The notes under the pieces were generated by a model. That model was given only the letters and a program-made list of their open reading frames with translations, did no database searches and had not been told where the DNA came from. From Neofusicoccum parvum (taxonomy: Eukaryota > Ascomycota > Dothideomycetes > Botryosphaeriales > Botryosphaeriaceae), in the NCBI GenBank assembly GCA_020912385.1, contig CP087215.1, positions 1,240,001 through 1,304,000 on the forward strand: a DNA stretch of 64,000 bases, written 5' to 3'. Every line of letters starts with the position of its first letter. Within the stretch, counting starts at the first letter, position 1. Positions 22,979-34,995 of the stretch are shown here, piece by piece. The position numbers were made by a program, and so were the translations under genes.

Positions 22979-24943
22979 ATGCACATCTCGCAGAAGCTGC
23001 AGGATGGCCTGAAGAATGGCAAGCCCTCCTTCTCCTTCGAGTTCTTCCCGCCGAAGACCGCCCAGGGCGTCCAGAACCTCTATGACCGCATGGATCGCAT
23101 GCACGGCCTGGGACCGACCTTCATCGACGTCACCTGGGGCGCCGGCGGCCGCAACTCTACCCTGACTTGCGAGATGGTCAAGGTCGCCCAGTCGGTCTAC
23201 GGCCTGGAGACCTGCATGCACCTGACGTGCACCGACATGGAGAAGACCAAGCTCGACGAAGCCCTGCGCGAGGCATACAACGCTGGCTGCAAGAACATCC
23301 TGGCGCTGAGAGGCGATCCGCCGCGTGAGAAGGAGAAGTGGGAGGCTACCGCCGGCGGCTTCCGCTACGCAAAGGACCTGGTCAAATACATCAGAGACAC
23401 GTACGGCGACCACTTCGACATTGGCGTTGCCGGTTACTCGGAGGGATGCGAGGATCAGGAGGACCCCGACCTGCTGCTGGACCACCTGAAGGAGAAGGTC
23501 GACGCTGGCGGCACCTTCATCGTGACGCAGATGTTCTACGACGTTGACATCTTCCTGGACTGGGTCAAGAAGGTGCGGGCCAAGGGAATCGACGTTCCCA
23601 TCGTTCCTGGAATCATGCCGATCAACACCTACGCTGCGTTCATGAGGCGTGCGACTTGGACCAAATGCCACGTTCCGCCGGACTGGTTGAAGGCTCTCGA
23701 TCCCATCAAGAACGACGATGCCGAGGTGCGCGAAATTGGAAAGCACTTGATTGCTACCATGTGTCGCCGCTTGATGGAGGCGGGGATTCTGCACCTGCAC
23801 TTGTAAGTGGAGACGGTTCCGGCTGATGTGATTTGTCTAACGTTACCCTGCAGCTACACCATGAATTTGGCCCAATCCACGCGCATGGTCCTTGAGGAGC
23901 TCGGCCTTACCCCGGATATTCAGAGCCCGCTCGAGAAGCCTCTTCCCTGGCGCCAGTCCCTTGCTCCCGGTCGCCGCGAGGAGAATGTCCGTCCAATCTT
24001 CTGGAGGAACCGCAACCGGTCTTATGTCGTGCGTACCCAAGATTGGGATGAGTTCCCCAACGGACGCTGGGGTGATTCTAGATCTCCTGCTTTCGGTGAG
24101 CTGGACGCCTACGGTATCGGTCTCAAGGGCACCAACGAGCAGAACATGAAGCTGTGGGGCATGCCTAAGTCGGTCCAGGACATCTCCAACCTCTTCGTCA
24201 GATACATGGAAGGAAAGCTTGACAGTCTTCCTTGGAGCGAGCAACCAATTACCTCGGAAGCCAACGTTCTTAAGCCGGATCTGGTCAGCCTTAACAAGCG
24301 CGGTCTCCTCACCATCAACTCGCAACCTGCCGTCAACAGCGCCAAGTCTTCGGACCCCGTGTATGGATGGGGACCTCGCAACGGATACGTGTACCAGAAG
24401 GCCTACCTTGAAGTTCTGGTCTCTCCGGAGTTGATTGCGGAATTGCTCACTCGCGTTGAGCGTGACCCGGAGATGACTTACTACGCTGTCAACAAGGCTG
24501 GAGATCTCAAGACCAATGCTCCTGGTGATGGCCCCAATGCTGTCACCTGGGGTGTCTTCCCTGGCAAGGAGATCGTTCAGCCCACCATCGTCGAGACCAT
24601 CAGTTTCCTTGCTTGGAAGGACGAGTTCTTCCGTCTCGGAGAGGACTGGGCCAAGTGCTACACCGCTGCTAGCCCCTCTCGTTACGTGATTGAAGACCTG
24701 ATGGATACGTGGTACCTCGTCAACATTGTCCACAACGACTTCCATGTCCCCAACGGCATCTTCGCCCTCTTCGACGGTCTCGAGGTGCAAGACATCGAAA
24801 AGGAACCCCATGGATCTGCGGAGGCAGAGGTGAACGGTAGCAGCAAGGCTAATGGCCAGTCTCACACCAACGGTGACAAAATCCCTGATACCATTGTCAA
24901 CGGAAAATCAACTTCGGCGGTCCAGAACGGCACCAAGAACTAA
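22979..24943 (+). CDS. Methylenetetrahydrofolate reductase (NAD(P)H)
   Basis: Exons 22979-23802 and 23854-24943 give 637 residues, the size of eukaryotic two-domain MTHFR. The enzyme makes 5-methyltetrahydrofolate for methionine synthesis. The N-terminal FAD domain opens MHISQKLQDG and holds the catalytic-Glu motif SFEFFPPKT, the family phrases DVTWGAGG and LALRGDPP, and FIVTQMFYD. The C-terminal regulatory domain has WRNRNRSYVVRT, FPNGRWGDSRSPAFGELD, the VTWGVFPGKEIVQPT block and the conserved end WYLVNIVHNDF. A Ser/Asn-rich tail of about 50 residues follows. The single 51-base intron lies between the two domains. The start codon context GCCGCCATGC is good. Confidence 0.96.
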
Positions 24944-26006
24944 GCAATTCTTTCAACTAATTGCATCCATCGGCTGCTTTTCATCCTCGCAGTCGAGTAT
25001 TGTGCATCCAGCGTGGGCGTTTTCTGGAGTTTTCAACAAAGAAAAAAAGAGATCTCATATGCGGCGTCGGAGAAGTCTCAAAAATCATTCAACATTTCCC
25101 AAGGGTTTACACGAAAAAGGCATGGGTAATTTCAACACTACAGGTTTTCAACATCATCGGGCAAAACAAAAAGAGGCAATATCATCAACACATTGCTCAC
25201 ACGAAAAGGTTTTGCATATTGGGAAAAAAGATTTGGGGCGTGGCGTCATTTCAACATACAAGACGAAATTATGAGACTTCATGACATCTAGGACCAAGGG
25301 ACACGAAACCCACGACGACGCTAAAAAACATACACTTATTCTGGCGCACCTTTTTAGTATTTCTTCATCAGAGATATCCGACCCGCATTTGATCTGCCCT
25401 CAACGGCATATTGGGTTTCCTTTTTTCCATAGTAATTTCTACTTTCGAGTTGGTGGCGGTTGCGATGGGGCGCTGGGGGATTGGTTATGGTGGTAGTGAA
25501 AAAGTATAACTTAGCCTACGTTTTACAACGGTCATCTAGCAGGAGTAGTACTCAATATCAGAATTTCACAAGCAGGGTCTTGGTGCTTATGGAGCAGTGT
25601 TGCATTCGATGGCTAGCTTGAGGCTCTACAAGAGCGCCATATGGCAAAAGAGTCCGGTGTATAGACACCAAGATTCACGTTAAATTCGATGATCCAAACC
25701 AACTGCAACTTGTCTGAAAGTATTCCATGGCACCCGCCAGTCAACTTTGCCAACTGCCGCCACACAAGGCCGCCAATATTGAGTCCTCTCAGGAACGAAC
25801 ATGTAAATGGCCACACCTTCATTCTTATTCCGTCGACTTAACAGAGAGCCTATTCTCCCACCCACTAGTCTCTATCCTTACCAGCTTGTCCAGATTTGTC
25901 CATATCATCCCACAAGCCTTAAGTTTTCCAGAAGCTCGAACATAATACGTGTCTAGGCAACGTCAGCTTCTAAATAAATATCAGAGTTCCACGACATACC
26001 ATAATA
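24944..26006. other. Convergent intergenic region, about 1.06 kb
   Basis: AT-rich sequence between the stop of MTHFR (plus) and the stop of a small gene on the minus strand. It contains A-runs (GAAAAAAAGAG near 25050) typical of 3' UTRs. Nothing else is recognised. Confidence 0.45.
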
Positions 26007-26267
26007 TCAATCCTTCCTTTCCTTCCCAGCAGCTTGAGCCTCCTCCTTTGCCTTGTCGATGGTGTCATACGACTCGCTTGAGAGACGTGCTTCTTGATCG
26101 CAGGTGCCGTCGCTATTGTCCTTCTTTGAGTTCTTTTCCGGATTGCTGCTTCGGCGTAGAAGTCCCTTGAAAAGAGAGTTGGACGATGAGGCATTCGTGC
26201 TGCTGCTGCCTTCGTCATCCTTATCCCTGCGGACGTAGATGTTCGGCATCGGGTACCTGGAGCCCAT
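26007..26267 (-). CDS. Small hydrophilic protein, function unknown
   Basis: A single-exon frame of 86 residues from the ATG at 26267 (MGSRYPMPNIYVRRDKDDEG) to the TGA at 26007. It is rich in Ser, Lys, Asp and Glu, with the central block NSLFKGLLRRSSNPEKN and an acidic-basic C-terminus (TIDKAKEEAQAAGKERKD). There is no signal peptide or membrane segment. The amino-acid make-up is coding-like and the third-base pattern supports it, but I recognise no family. The frame is also open for three codons upstream without an ATG. Confidence 0.5.
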   Translation of the reverse strand: MGSRYPMPNIYVRRDKDDEGSSSTNASSSNSLFKGLLRRSSNPEKNSKKDNSDGTCDQEARLSSESYDTIDKAKEEAQAAGKERKD

Positions 26268-28669
26268 GTTTGGCAAAGCTTATCGTGGGACAAAGGAGTG
26301 TCTCAATTTTTCTTTCCGGTCATCCACCTACACGAAGAGAGGCAGCCCCCAAGCTTTATACAAGCTCCAACGCCGCCACTTGAGCCACCCCCCCAGGCAC
26401 CCAACGTCAGCTCACCCCCCACCCTCCACCCTCACCGACATGACCTCCCACCCAGCCCACCGCCCAAACGACCCCACGACGGCCAAACCCGCCAGCAACG
26501 CACGCCACGGACCCGCCCTCTCCCGCCGCTCTCCCGATCTCCGCGCCCGGAAAGCTCGCCCCGACGCATCCCAAACCGTCGCCCCCCCCACGCCGGCCGT
26601 CGGGCGCGCAAGCTTTTTTCCCCCAGCCGCGGCACCGGCGCCGCGGCGCTGCCTCCTCGCGTCTGACAAACGAGCGCAGAGCCGCTCGGATCTGTTGGCG
26701 CGTAGCCGCGGATGAGAACCCGGGAGCCGGGGGGTGGCGGAGATCTGGCGAGGTTGCGAGTCAGGAGGGGGTCGGGGTGTAAGGTTTTCGGTTGGGCTGG
26801 TGTCGATGGTTATCTTTTGTTTCCTTTTTTTTTTTGGTCGGTGATGTTGGAGACGGGAGGCTTTCCTATAGGGTGTGGCGGGCCGGAAGACGGGGATTGC
26901 TTCCGCGGGGAGAGATCGTCGGGTTTAAGCGAGGGAGAAGGGAGTGCTGATGGGGCTCGGAGATAGGCTGGGGGGGAGGAGGGAGTGTAGAGGGGATGCA
27001 GAGCGAGTGTGTTGTTGATTCGTGTACTCGTACGTATGTGTTCCGATAGCCCCGTGTGGGAGAGAATGATCACCGATTGCCTGGTTGGTTCTTCTACCCA
27101 AAGAGGCAGGCCTTCCAGCACTCGGATAGACAGCTCAGTATCTCAGAGACAGGATCTGGATAAAGATCTGCGATAGCTGATGGCTACACGTATGGGAAGG
27201 AATTACGAGGTCGGTTCGTATATAGTATGGGCAGTTGAAGCATTCGTCTGGTTGGGTGTGGCATTCCTTTCACTGCGCATTCGCGTCCGAACGAATGCCT
27301 CAACTGGCTGAAGGTAAGCACGTGCTGCAATGCTAATTCGATCGACATTTTAGGGAGCTGACGTATTCGGCCAGATAGATTTGGCACATGATGTTGAGGA
27401 ATGGTGGTTCACTTTCGCCTCCTGGGCAGTTCAGCCTGGCGAGAGCGACTCGCGCTAGCCGTGGGCTGCGGCATCCACCTGTACAACACAGCTGCCCTCC
27501 CAGAGAGAGCATCGTTTTTCAGTGCCTGGGTGCAGCTCGTAGTGGCAGTGGTAGCAATATTGACGAACACGACGGCGATGTAACGTGGCAGTGTCCCCGC
27601 AGGCGTCACCCGACATGGCACGAAGCCACCTCTGCCCATCCGTCACGGCGAAACAAGCGTCTCAAACGGCGATTCCACAGAGCTGAGGGTATATGGGCGA
27701 TGCGGATTGCGGGAACAAGAAACACTGGCGTGGCGCATAAACAACGGCGATGTCATAGCTTACATCATTCTCCAGGGATGCCGCTCGGGAAAGTAGGATC
27801 AGCCCGCCGCTCGGGCCGGACGCTCGGTCGATGATGGGCGGGCGTGTCGCACCACTCCGAAGGCAGAAATTGGTGGCCGGGCGGTGATGGGGTGGGGAGA
27901 GCGCTGCAGAAAGCTCAGCTGGGCCGGGCGGTGCTGTTCGTACAAGCTTGCCAGGCTGGCAGCGCGAATGCTTGACGGGGCGGGCTAGCCAACACGAGCT
28001 GCACGAGCTGCACGAGCTGCGCAGACGGGTGCCTCGACAAACCACGTCGCGTTGCAGGGTCCCGTCGGTGCCGCGCAGCAGCCGCGAGCCGACGCCGCCT
28101 TGCTGTTTGCGACCGCCATGACGTTGCCGGCCGGCCGACAGCCACGCCCTCGAGATCGACCGGCCAATCCGCCCGTCCCTGCATGCCTCCCAATGCTTCC
28201 CACGCCCCCATCGGGACCCGCACCGCCTATGAATAGACGGATGGGCCGCGCGACGCTGTGTGTGGGTGATCACAAGCCACCCCGATGTCTCCAACCTCCT
28301 ATTGCCATTGCGCCCTCACACCGCCTGCTCGACTCAGGCGTGCAAGCATATATTAGCCTCCGAAACCTTCGGCCCCGGCCTCCCGCCTGCCTCGTTCGAC
28401 ACCACCAGTCGCGCCTACAAAAAGAACGATCGCCCGCGCCGTTGGAGCCTGCCCGCATTCCCCTCTAGCCCGGCCCCGACACCCACGTCATCCCGTCCCT
28501 CGTTCATCCTATACACCGAACCGACCTCACCCGCCTCTCGAGCCCCGCCCAGCACAAGGCAACAAGAAAAACAAGCTCAACCTACCAACAACCCTCGTCG
28601 GACACCAACCAACCAACCAATCAACGCCGCCAATTCCAAACCTTACCCTCACAACCACCCGCCGCCACC
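26268..28669. other. Gene-poor stretch, about 2.4 kb
   Basis: Bases 26400-26700 are strongly C-rich on the plus strand, 26710-27000 are G-rich, and 27900-28660 is C-rich again just before the secreted protein gene. Frames here are proline/arginine-rich shadows. A short direct repeat of GAGCTGCAC occurs near 27992-28020. It also holds one short inverted-end element (27232-27307). No gene is supported. Confidence 0.45.
27232..27307. repeat. Short inverted-end element, copy 2 (best preserved)
   Basis: The left end CAGTTGAAGCATTCGTCTGG and the reverse complement of the right end (CAGTTGAGGCATTCGTTCGG) match at 17 of 20 bases by eye. The core of the element, 27237-27298, aligns without gaps to 54441-54502 at 49 of 62 bases by my count. 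I see no target-site duplication. Confidence 0.65.
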
Positions 28670-29149
28670 ATGCCCGCCACACCAACCGCCCTCCTCCTCC
28701 TCCTCGCCGCCACCCTCACCACCACGACGCCCCTCCCGCTCACCCCCCGCGCCGGCGCCCCGTCCTACGTCCCCATAATGCCGCCCTGCCACCTCACCTA
28801 CCCCCGCACCACACCCACCACCAACCCCCCTCAATCCTTCCGCCCGGCCGCCTCCCTCGCCTCCGCGCAGCTGTACTCGTGGGACCGGCCGCTCTCGGAC
28901 GAGGCCTACACGAACAGCACCGCGCTCTGGACCAACTGCGCCGAGCAGTGCAACGGGCTGTCTGGCTGCAAGAGCGCGCTGCTCGCGTACAACGTGCCGG
29001 GCGAGGCGCGGTACGGCGGGCCGGGCGGGCAGCCGAGCATCGCGTGCCGGATGTACGGGGTCGAGCTGGTGGAGGCGGATCTGGTGGACGTGGCGAATGG
29101 GTCGTATGTGAGGGCGGTGGCGGGGAATATTGAGGGGTGTGGGAAATAG
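28670..29149 (+). CDS. Small secreted cysteine-containing protein
   Basis: A single exon of 159 residues with a good start context (GCCGCCACCATGC). Residues 1-21 form a signal peptide (TALLLLLAATLTTTTPLPL). The mature part has six cysteines: MPPCHL, NCAEQCNGLSGC, IACRMYG and the end IEGCGK. The pattern NCAEQCN..GCKSALLAYNVPG..CRMYG resembles PAN/apple-like or WSC-like modules in fungal secreted proteins, although I cannot assign one firmly. There are two N-glycosylation sites (NST, NGS). It stands alone, with gene-poor DNA upstream. A role at the cell surface or in host/environment interaction is possible, but the sequence does not show one. Confidence 0.7.
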   Translation: MPATPTALLLLLAATLTTTTPLPLTPRAGAPSYVPIMPPCHLTYPRTTPTTNPPQSFRPAASLASAQLYSWDRPLSDEAYTNSTALWTNCAEQCNGLSGCKSALLAYNVPGEARYGGPGGQPSIACRMYGVELVEADLVDVANGSYVRAVAGNIEGCGK

Positions 29150-29399
29150 GAAGGGGTTTTTTTTTTAAAAAAACTTTCTTTTTTGAGGGGGAGATGGTAG
29201 GGGGGTTGTATGAATATAATGATCGGTTACGGCTGCATGGGAGAAAGGGCGCTGGGATGTAATGGTGGACCGTGGATGGGTCTTGTAGTATAGCGGTATA
29301 ATACTTGTATTATATATGGGCACCGTCCCTTCTTATCCTGAGCATCTTTGATCTAAGCAGGCCGTTGTCTGAGCTTCCAATGCCGCTTCCATCCCATGA

Positions 29400-31823
29400 T
29401 TACCTTTGGAAAAAGTTTGCCACAGTCTCGGTGGTTATCTCCCCGACCCGGCGTGCTCTCCTTTGGAAGGCGGTGATGGTGGGCTGTGATAGAGGTTCGA
29501 ATCGAGCAAGAAACTCTCTTGAAAACAGATCCAGCACCTTGGAGCTAAGAGGGTAAGTAGAAACCCCATGGAAGTTGGTTAGATGTTGCTCGAAGTCTGC
29601 GGCGTTGTAGAAGAGATGCTGGCGGCAACCCCGCAACTTGTGTTCCTCGACATGGCGTTTTACTGTCAGGCCATCTTTATACCGTATGGGATACTTTTCA
29701 ACCGGACAAAATGAACAGAGCTCGAAGAGCTCAAACATATACGACTCGATGATGTTTGAGGGACGGGATAGGAAGCTGCAAGACCAATGCAGGCACATTT
29801 TGTGGGACGACCAGGCTTCTGAAAGGCTGGAGAAAGTTCGATAACAGTAACAGCACTTGCAAGGCCCGTCGCTATACTTTTATGTGAGTCTTGTATCGAA
29901 GTCTGTAAGAGCGAAGAGGACTTACCTGGTCCGTAGTTTTGACGGGCGGTAATCAATCCTGTGATTGCGTCTTTCCGGCCACCAATCGTCTCTGCTGACT
30001 CCCATTCTGAAGTGCTCTCCGACATGAGCAACTCGTTCTTCCCAACTCGTGGTTTGTGCGCCACAGAATCCGCAATGAAGGTGGCTATCTCCGGGTTGGA
30101 ATGGCGCACCAGTACGCTCAGCCGCTTTGAGGAAGAGATCGAAGGATATCTTAGTGGTCTTCGCTGGGTGGTGTACGTGCCGGACATGTTGTTTGAACTG
30201 GTCCTTGCGGTAGAACGTCTTTTCATCCTCTGAGGTAGTAATGCAGCGATGACACTTGTGCTCGATTGAGGCAACCAATTCCTCGTCGCAGTAGAGGCAT
30301 TTGCTTCCACCTTGAACTCGGTGGCTGCACACCCACGTGGTTAGTGAGACCTGTTCTGGGTGTACGGTCTCCTCGTGTCGCCGCCATGTGTACAAGGAAT
30401 TGAAACCCGCGCCGCAAAACGTGCAGAAATACCTCACGGGCTTAGCCGTCTTGGCCGAAGGTCCGTCTTTGGGTATCGACAATGCCCCGTATGGCAGATC
30501 ATCTCCAGGTGCAAATTGAGGAGTTGGCTTTGCCCCGTATGGACTTGCCCGATATGATCTCTGCCTCTGGACGCATTGGAGCAATTACTCCCCGCAGAAG
30601 AGCTTCCATGACTGACTTGACTGCGGTTCCCGACTTCCGATCCACTGTTTGAGCGGTTCCGGAGCCCAGAGACCGGAGGATAAGGGTTTCTGTTTCGCCG
30701 TGCGAGATGTTGCTGCCATCGCTCACGAATAGGAGGAGTGGTGAGAAGGTTTGCGGTGGCTTTCTCGATATCCTCGATGGCAACAGACTCTTCAGGTGCC
30801 TGCAAGAAACGCTCAAGTGACAGGGTTGACTCCTTCGAAGACGTCGACATGGCATCAAGATTTGAGGAACTCAGTTTGTGGAGCTCGAAGGTCTGATCTG
30901 AGGAACCCTCCTTCTCAGGCACGTGACAAGGCTCTGTAAGACTGTCTTAGCACCAGGAAACTGAAGGCTCAGCAACGCCACTTACCGCAGTCATCTCGCT
31001 CTCTTCGTGCTCTGGTATTGTTGAACCATGTTCTGATCTTCTTCGCTTCCAGTCCAGTAGTCGCGATCAATTGCGAAATCTCTTCCGGTGAAGGATAAGG
31101 ATTCGACTCGAGTTGCGCCTCTAATATTTTCCGAGTCTGCTGGGAGATACGAGTACGTTTGGATTTAGGCTTGTCGTTGGCTGAGCGTGCATTGGTCCGG
31201 CCCGGCTCCGGGATGGAAGCATGGCCTGCTTCAACATTGGCGGTGCTGGGGACAGGTGCATTCGGATCGTCGATATTCGAAGTTAAATCCAGTCCAAGAT
31301 AATCGAAGTTATCCATTGAATCATTTGGAGCATCCCAAAGTGAGACTTCTTGGAATTCAGCCTCCGCACCCGCGAGAGGGTTTTCGGCCCCCATCGGGTC
31401 GGCTGCGGAGAGGTTCGGATTCGGATCCTGTCTGGCTCCACGCAAACGAGGCTGGGTGGAGGATTCAAGCAGTGAGGAATCGCCCACGCTTAGATCCCAA
31501 TCTGGCTGGAAGGATGTAAAGAGCATTTCGTCATATCCTGAGGGTTTCAGAGACTCATGCAGCTGTTCAAGGGCCAGACTACCTATATCGGGGGTTACGA
31601 TGCCGGCTGAATCCCCAGACATGCCATACAAGGCAGTCTGCATTGCTGCATCTTGAAGGTTTCGCTCGAAAATTTCGTGTACTGTTGGAAAGAGGCTCGA
31701 GAGATCGATGGCGGCTGTGAGCTCTTCAGAAATAGCATCCGGTGCGACGAGGCTGCGGTCGCGCGCAGTTGGCTCATGGTTGTAGGCCACGCTTCCTGTG
31801 CCTGAAGGTCGATCTGTATCCAT
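29400..31823 (-). CDS. Homeobox plus C2H2 zinc-finger transcription factor (paralogue A)
   Basis: Exons 31823-30986, 30933-30617, 30566-29926 and 29871-29400 join to 755 residues. The N-terminal 215 residues are acidic and disordered. A TALE/KN-type homeodomain lies at about 218-275 (ILEAQLESNPYPSPEEISQL, KKIRTWFNNTRARRE). A linker motif follows, ERFLQAPEES..IEDIEKA (320-338). The C-terminal half has several C2H2-like fingers (YFCTFCGAGF..H..H, KCLYCDEEL, LHCGFCGAQT, CKCCYCYRTF, LCSFCPVEKY). The intron 30616-30567 has donor GTCAGT and acceptor CCAG; removing it gives NRSQ-RQRSYRASPYG, which matches paralogue B, whereas without it the frame breaks. The last intron (29925-29872) adds the final finger exon. 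It is a likely nuclear DNA-binding regulator; targets are unknown. Confidence 0.82.
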
Positions 31824-33107
31824 ACCGTCTTTCAGTGTGGGTGGATGGATTAGTGAAGAAGTGGGACGAGGCTGGAGACATTGTTGCGGGGCGGGTCGTG
31901 CTCTTTAAAGTTGGAGGTTGGCCGTTGATGATGAAGGTGCTCAGCCGCAGGATTGCTAGCACCTCGATAATCAACCGCTGCGCTCCTCGCACGTGATGAC
32001 ACAAAACTTGTCTCCATCCACCTGTTGATATTCTTTGAAGTTTCCATTTTCCCATTTTCATTTTACGATAAATTTCAGCTCCTGAGTCCACAGACCAAGA
32101 GCGATGGGGACCCTCGTCGCAACACGTGACCCCCGAGGCTGAGGCTCACCATGCAACATAGGGCTCGGGCATAGCATAAAAAATATACAGGATCAACGAA
32201 TCAGATGAATTAAAATTTCTTGCTTTTCGAGCTTGCAACAACAGATTTTGTTCGACTTGATTGGCGCGGTTGAGCACAGGCGCGCGTATCGCTCGCCCGA
32301 CGATATCTATGCAGGAAACGAGAAGGTCTGCACACCATAAACACTCTTTTCTTCAAGCAGATAGTATACTTGAAATAAAATCAACTTGAAAGCTCAATGT
32401 TGTTACAGGGACTTTGACTTCGCTCGTCTAGTCTTCTGGGTTTTCCGCTTCACTTCGTAAAGCGCCAGAAGACGTCGGTTCTGAAGCGTACTCAGAGCTT
32501 GCGGCTCTGTCTGATGACCTCGACACTCCACCGGGTATCCCCTCTTTATCAAAAACTCATTAGTATCGTAAATCCAGGCCATGAGGTATTAATCACCCGT
32601 CGCAATACCGTGTCTTCATAGGACGAGTCTGAGAGAGTGGATGTGAGAGCACGATAAACTGCCTGGGTGTCGCAGAGTGAAACAGACAAGGCTAAAACTA
32701 GCAATGACTCAAATTCAATATCAAGTCAGGCCTAACTTATGGTACTGGCTTACAGCGGGCAATGCTGTTGTTCGCATGCTGCGCATCCGTGTGGGATTTT
32801 TCCGCAGCGCCGCCCAGATCCGAGAGCGGAAATAGAGAAGCCGGTTCCGGGTAGAGGCTGGCTCTGCCCCTGTGCGAATAGGGTGCTATCCTCCAAATCA
32901 CTCCCGCACGGTGCCAAAAGATATGCTAAGTTGTTTCCGATTGCCGTACTGACGGACGAAAAGTTGTCCGAAGGCGCCTTGGCTGCATGCTTAGAATGTA
33001 GCCTTCGCGGTGGCCGCGGGGTCCGCAGAAACTACTTAATGCTGCAAGTCTCCGTAAATCTGAAGGTAAATCAGTACAGACTGCACTCTCAGGTTCCAAA
33101 CTACAAA
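31824..33107. promoter_or_regulatory. Divergent region between homeobox gene A and NmrA-like gene
   Basis: A 1.28-kb gap, AT-richer than its flanks, containing both promoters. Short frames within it are not convincing. No repeat or RNA gene is seen. Confidence 0.45.
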
Positions 33108-34200
33108 ATGGTCAAGGTTGCGATTGCCGGCGGCACCGGCGATGTTGGTCGAACAATTCTGGAGGTCATCAAAGACAATCCCAGCCACGAGGTCGTTGTT
33201 CTCACTCGGAAGGTAAGGCTACCAGGACCTTGGGATAGGCATGGCTGCTGACAAGAATGAACAGCCCACGGATACCGTGCTTGGTGCCTCTGCTGTTGGC
33301 GTCGACTACACCGACGTAGACATCTTGAGGCGGGTTCTTGAAGAAAAGAACATCCACACCGTCATTTGTGCGCTTGAGACCCACAGTGAGGGTGGCAGCA
33401 AAGCCCAAATAAACCTCATCAAGGCTTCTGCAGCATGCTCGAAGACGAAGCGCTTCATACCGAGCGCTTTCTCTATCGCCTACTCCCAAGAGTAAGTTCA
33501 CTCATGACGACCGAGTAAAACGATCGAGACTAAAGTATAGCCAGAGCATTTGGGGAAGATCCTATGTTCAAGGGATACTTTGCTGCTGTTGCCGAATTGA
33601 AGAAGACAGACCTGCAGTGGACCGTCATTGCGAATGGTATCTTCCTTGATTACTTCGCCATATCGCGTATCAAGTCGTATCTGAAGCCATTTCCCATGGT
33701 CATTGATATTGAGAACAGGATGGCTGCCATCCCTGGGGACGGAAACATCCCAATCTCGTTCACGTACTCTTTTGACATGGCCAAATTCGTGGTCGCGTCA
33801 CTGGACTTGGATGAGTGGCCAGAGGAGAGCCGAATGGCAGGTGATACCTTGACGTGGAATGAGTTCGTTCAATTGGCAGAGTCGGCTACAGGTATCTCTC
33901 CATCTGTCCTTGAAATTCTGTGCTTCATGTGCTGATATTGTAGTAGGATCCAAGTTCAAGGTTGTCTATGATGACGTTGAGAAGCTGAAAAGGTCAGAAG
34001 TTACTGCGCTCCCGATCTATGCTATGGTCTACGACCTCATTCCGAAAGAGCAGTTTCACGCCATGACTGCAGCTTTTGGATTATGGAGTCAGGATGCCAA
34101 AATGGTGTCTGTCCCACCAGAAGTCAATGCAAAGTTTCCCAACATCCAGCCCTTGACTACGAAAGGGTTGCTGGAACAGCATTGGCAGTCGAAGGCGTAA
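33108..34200 (+). CDS. NmrA-like / isoflavone-reductase-like NAD(P)-binding protein
   Basis: Exons 33108-33212, 33265-33491, 33545-33891 and 33944-34200 join to 311 residues. The Rossmann motif GGTGDVG is at 8-14 (VKVAIAGGTGDVGRTILE). KRFIPSAFSI and the TDLQWTVIANGIFLDYF phrase are typical of the atypical SDR NmrA/PCBER group. These bind NAD(P) and act either as reductases in secondary metabolism or as redox sensors that bind transcription factors; the sequence alone does not decide. The third exon needs acceptor GCCAG (33544), not the TATAG four bases earlier, to keep the frame. It lies between two homeobox/C2H2 paralogues and next to a secreted esterase. Confidence 0.85.
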
Positions 34201-34995
34201 AAAAGTTCCATCTGTATTTCCGCCGCGTAGTCGTTAGATCTCAATTCATCTTTCCTTCTTACCAGCATCCACCAAATGATTCAACGTGCGCCCCTATCAC
34301 CAGTCTCCAGAATCTGGACATTATCGTCTTCGCCAACACGGACTGAAAGTAAGCGAAGATCATCCTGTCTAAATCGGATCTTCCGCCCAGCCTCGGGTTT
34401 TTGGAACGCTATTAGTTAAATTTCCATGATTACCCCACCTCAATCCGCCGTTTACTGAAAGTGCAACGCTATAAAATAACACGAGGCCCAAAAGCGTATT
34501 TGCCGCGCTTTTCCCGCGCCTCCGCAGTCACCAGACGGCCGGATTGAAAGCCCATGAGGCCGCGGCTGTCAAGATCTCAGAAGATCTGGAGATCTGGAGA
34601 CAACCATGGAGAAGCGTAACCCCTGTGGCTGCAGTAGGCTGTTTTAGCATTTGAGGTGTTGACAGCGCTGCTTTCATCCGACCAGCCAATCGGATCCCAA
34701 GACCCTGATTTCTGTTGGCTGAACCGTGGTTGAGGGCTTTAGCCGCGGTGACTAACGTGAAGCCGTTCAGGCGCCACGTGAAGACGTTGCCCTTGTTGGT
34801 GGTAGCGAGGTGTTTAAAGCGCATTGGTCTGGAACTCCACCTCACCGTTCGGCATTGCGCTTATGAGGTCTGCAGGTTGGAAAAGAGACAGTCGTTAGAG
34901 ATGTACCAAAATAAATATCTTAGAATGGCATATAAGAGAGTCAGCTTTGCACTGTGGATCATGCAAGTCAAGTCACTGTCAGCATCACTGTCAAA
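34201..34995. promoter_or_regulatory. Intergenic with esterase promoter
   Basis: A TATA-like box, CATATAAGAG (TATAAG at 34931-34936), lies 60 bases before the esterase ATG, the usual spacing. A small cluster of AGATCT repeats occurs at 34571-34599 (AAGATCT..AAGATCTGGAGATCTGG). The rest shows no coding content. Confidence 0.5.
34931..34936 (+). promoter_or_regulatory. TATA-like box of the esterase gene
   Basis: The sequence TATAAG inside GGCATATAAGAGAG lies 60 bases upstream of the start codon. Position and sequence fit a core promoter element. Confidence 0.45.

Noticed and set aside
22919..24865. Long minus-strand frames (293 and 340 codons) opposite MTHFR
   Set aside because: Antisense shadows of a conserved enzyme gene with confirmed exon structure.
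26186..26202. TGAGGCATTCGT match to the short element end
   Set aside because: It lies inside the small protein coding frame and has no mate at the expected distance, so I treat it as chance.
29485..29510. GGTTCGAATC, a T-loop-like sequence suggesting a tRNA
   Set aside because: It lies in the last coding exon of the homeobox gene and no cloverleaf can be formed around it.
30540..30620. Frameshift making homeobox gene A a pseudogene
   Set aside because: A 50-base GT-AG intron restores the frame and gives similarity to paralogue B across the junction.
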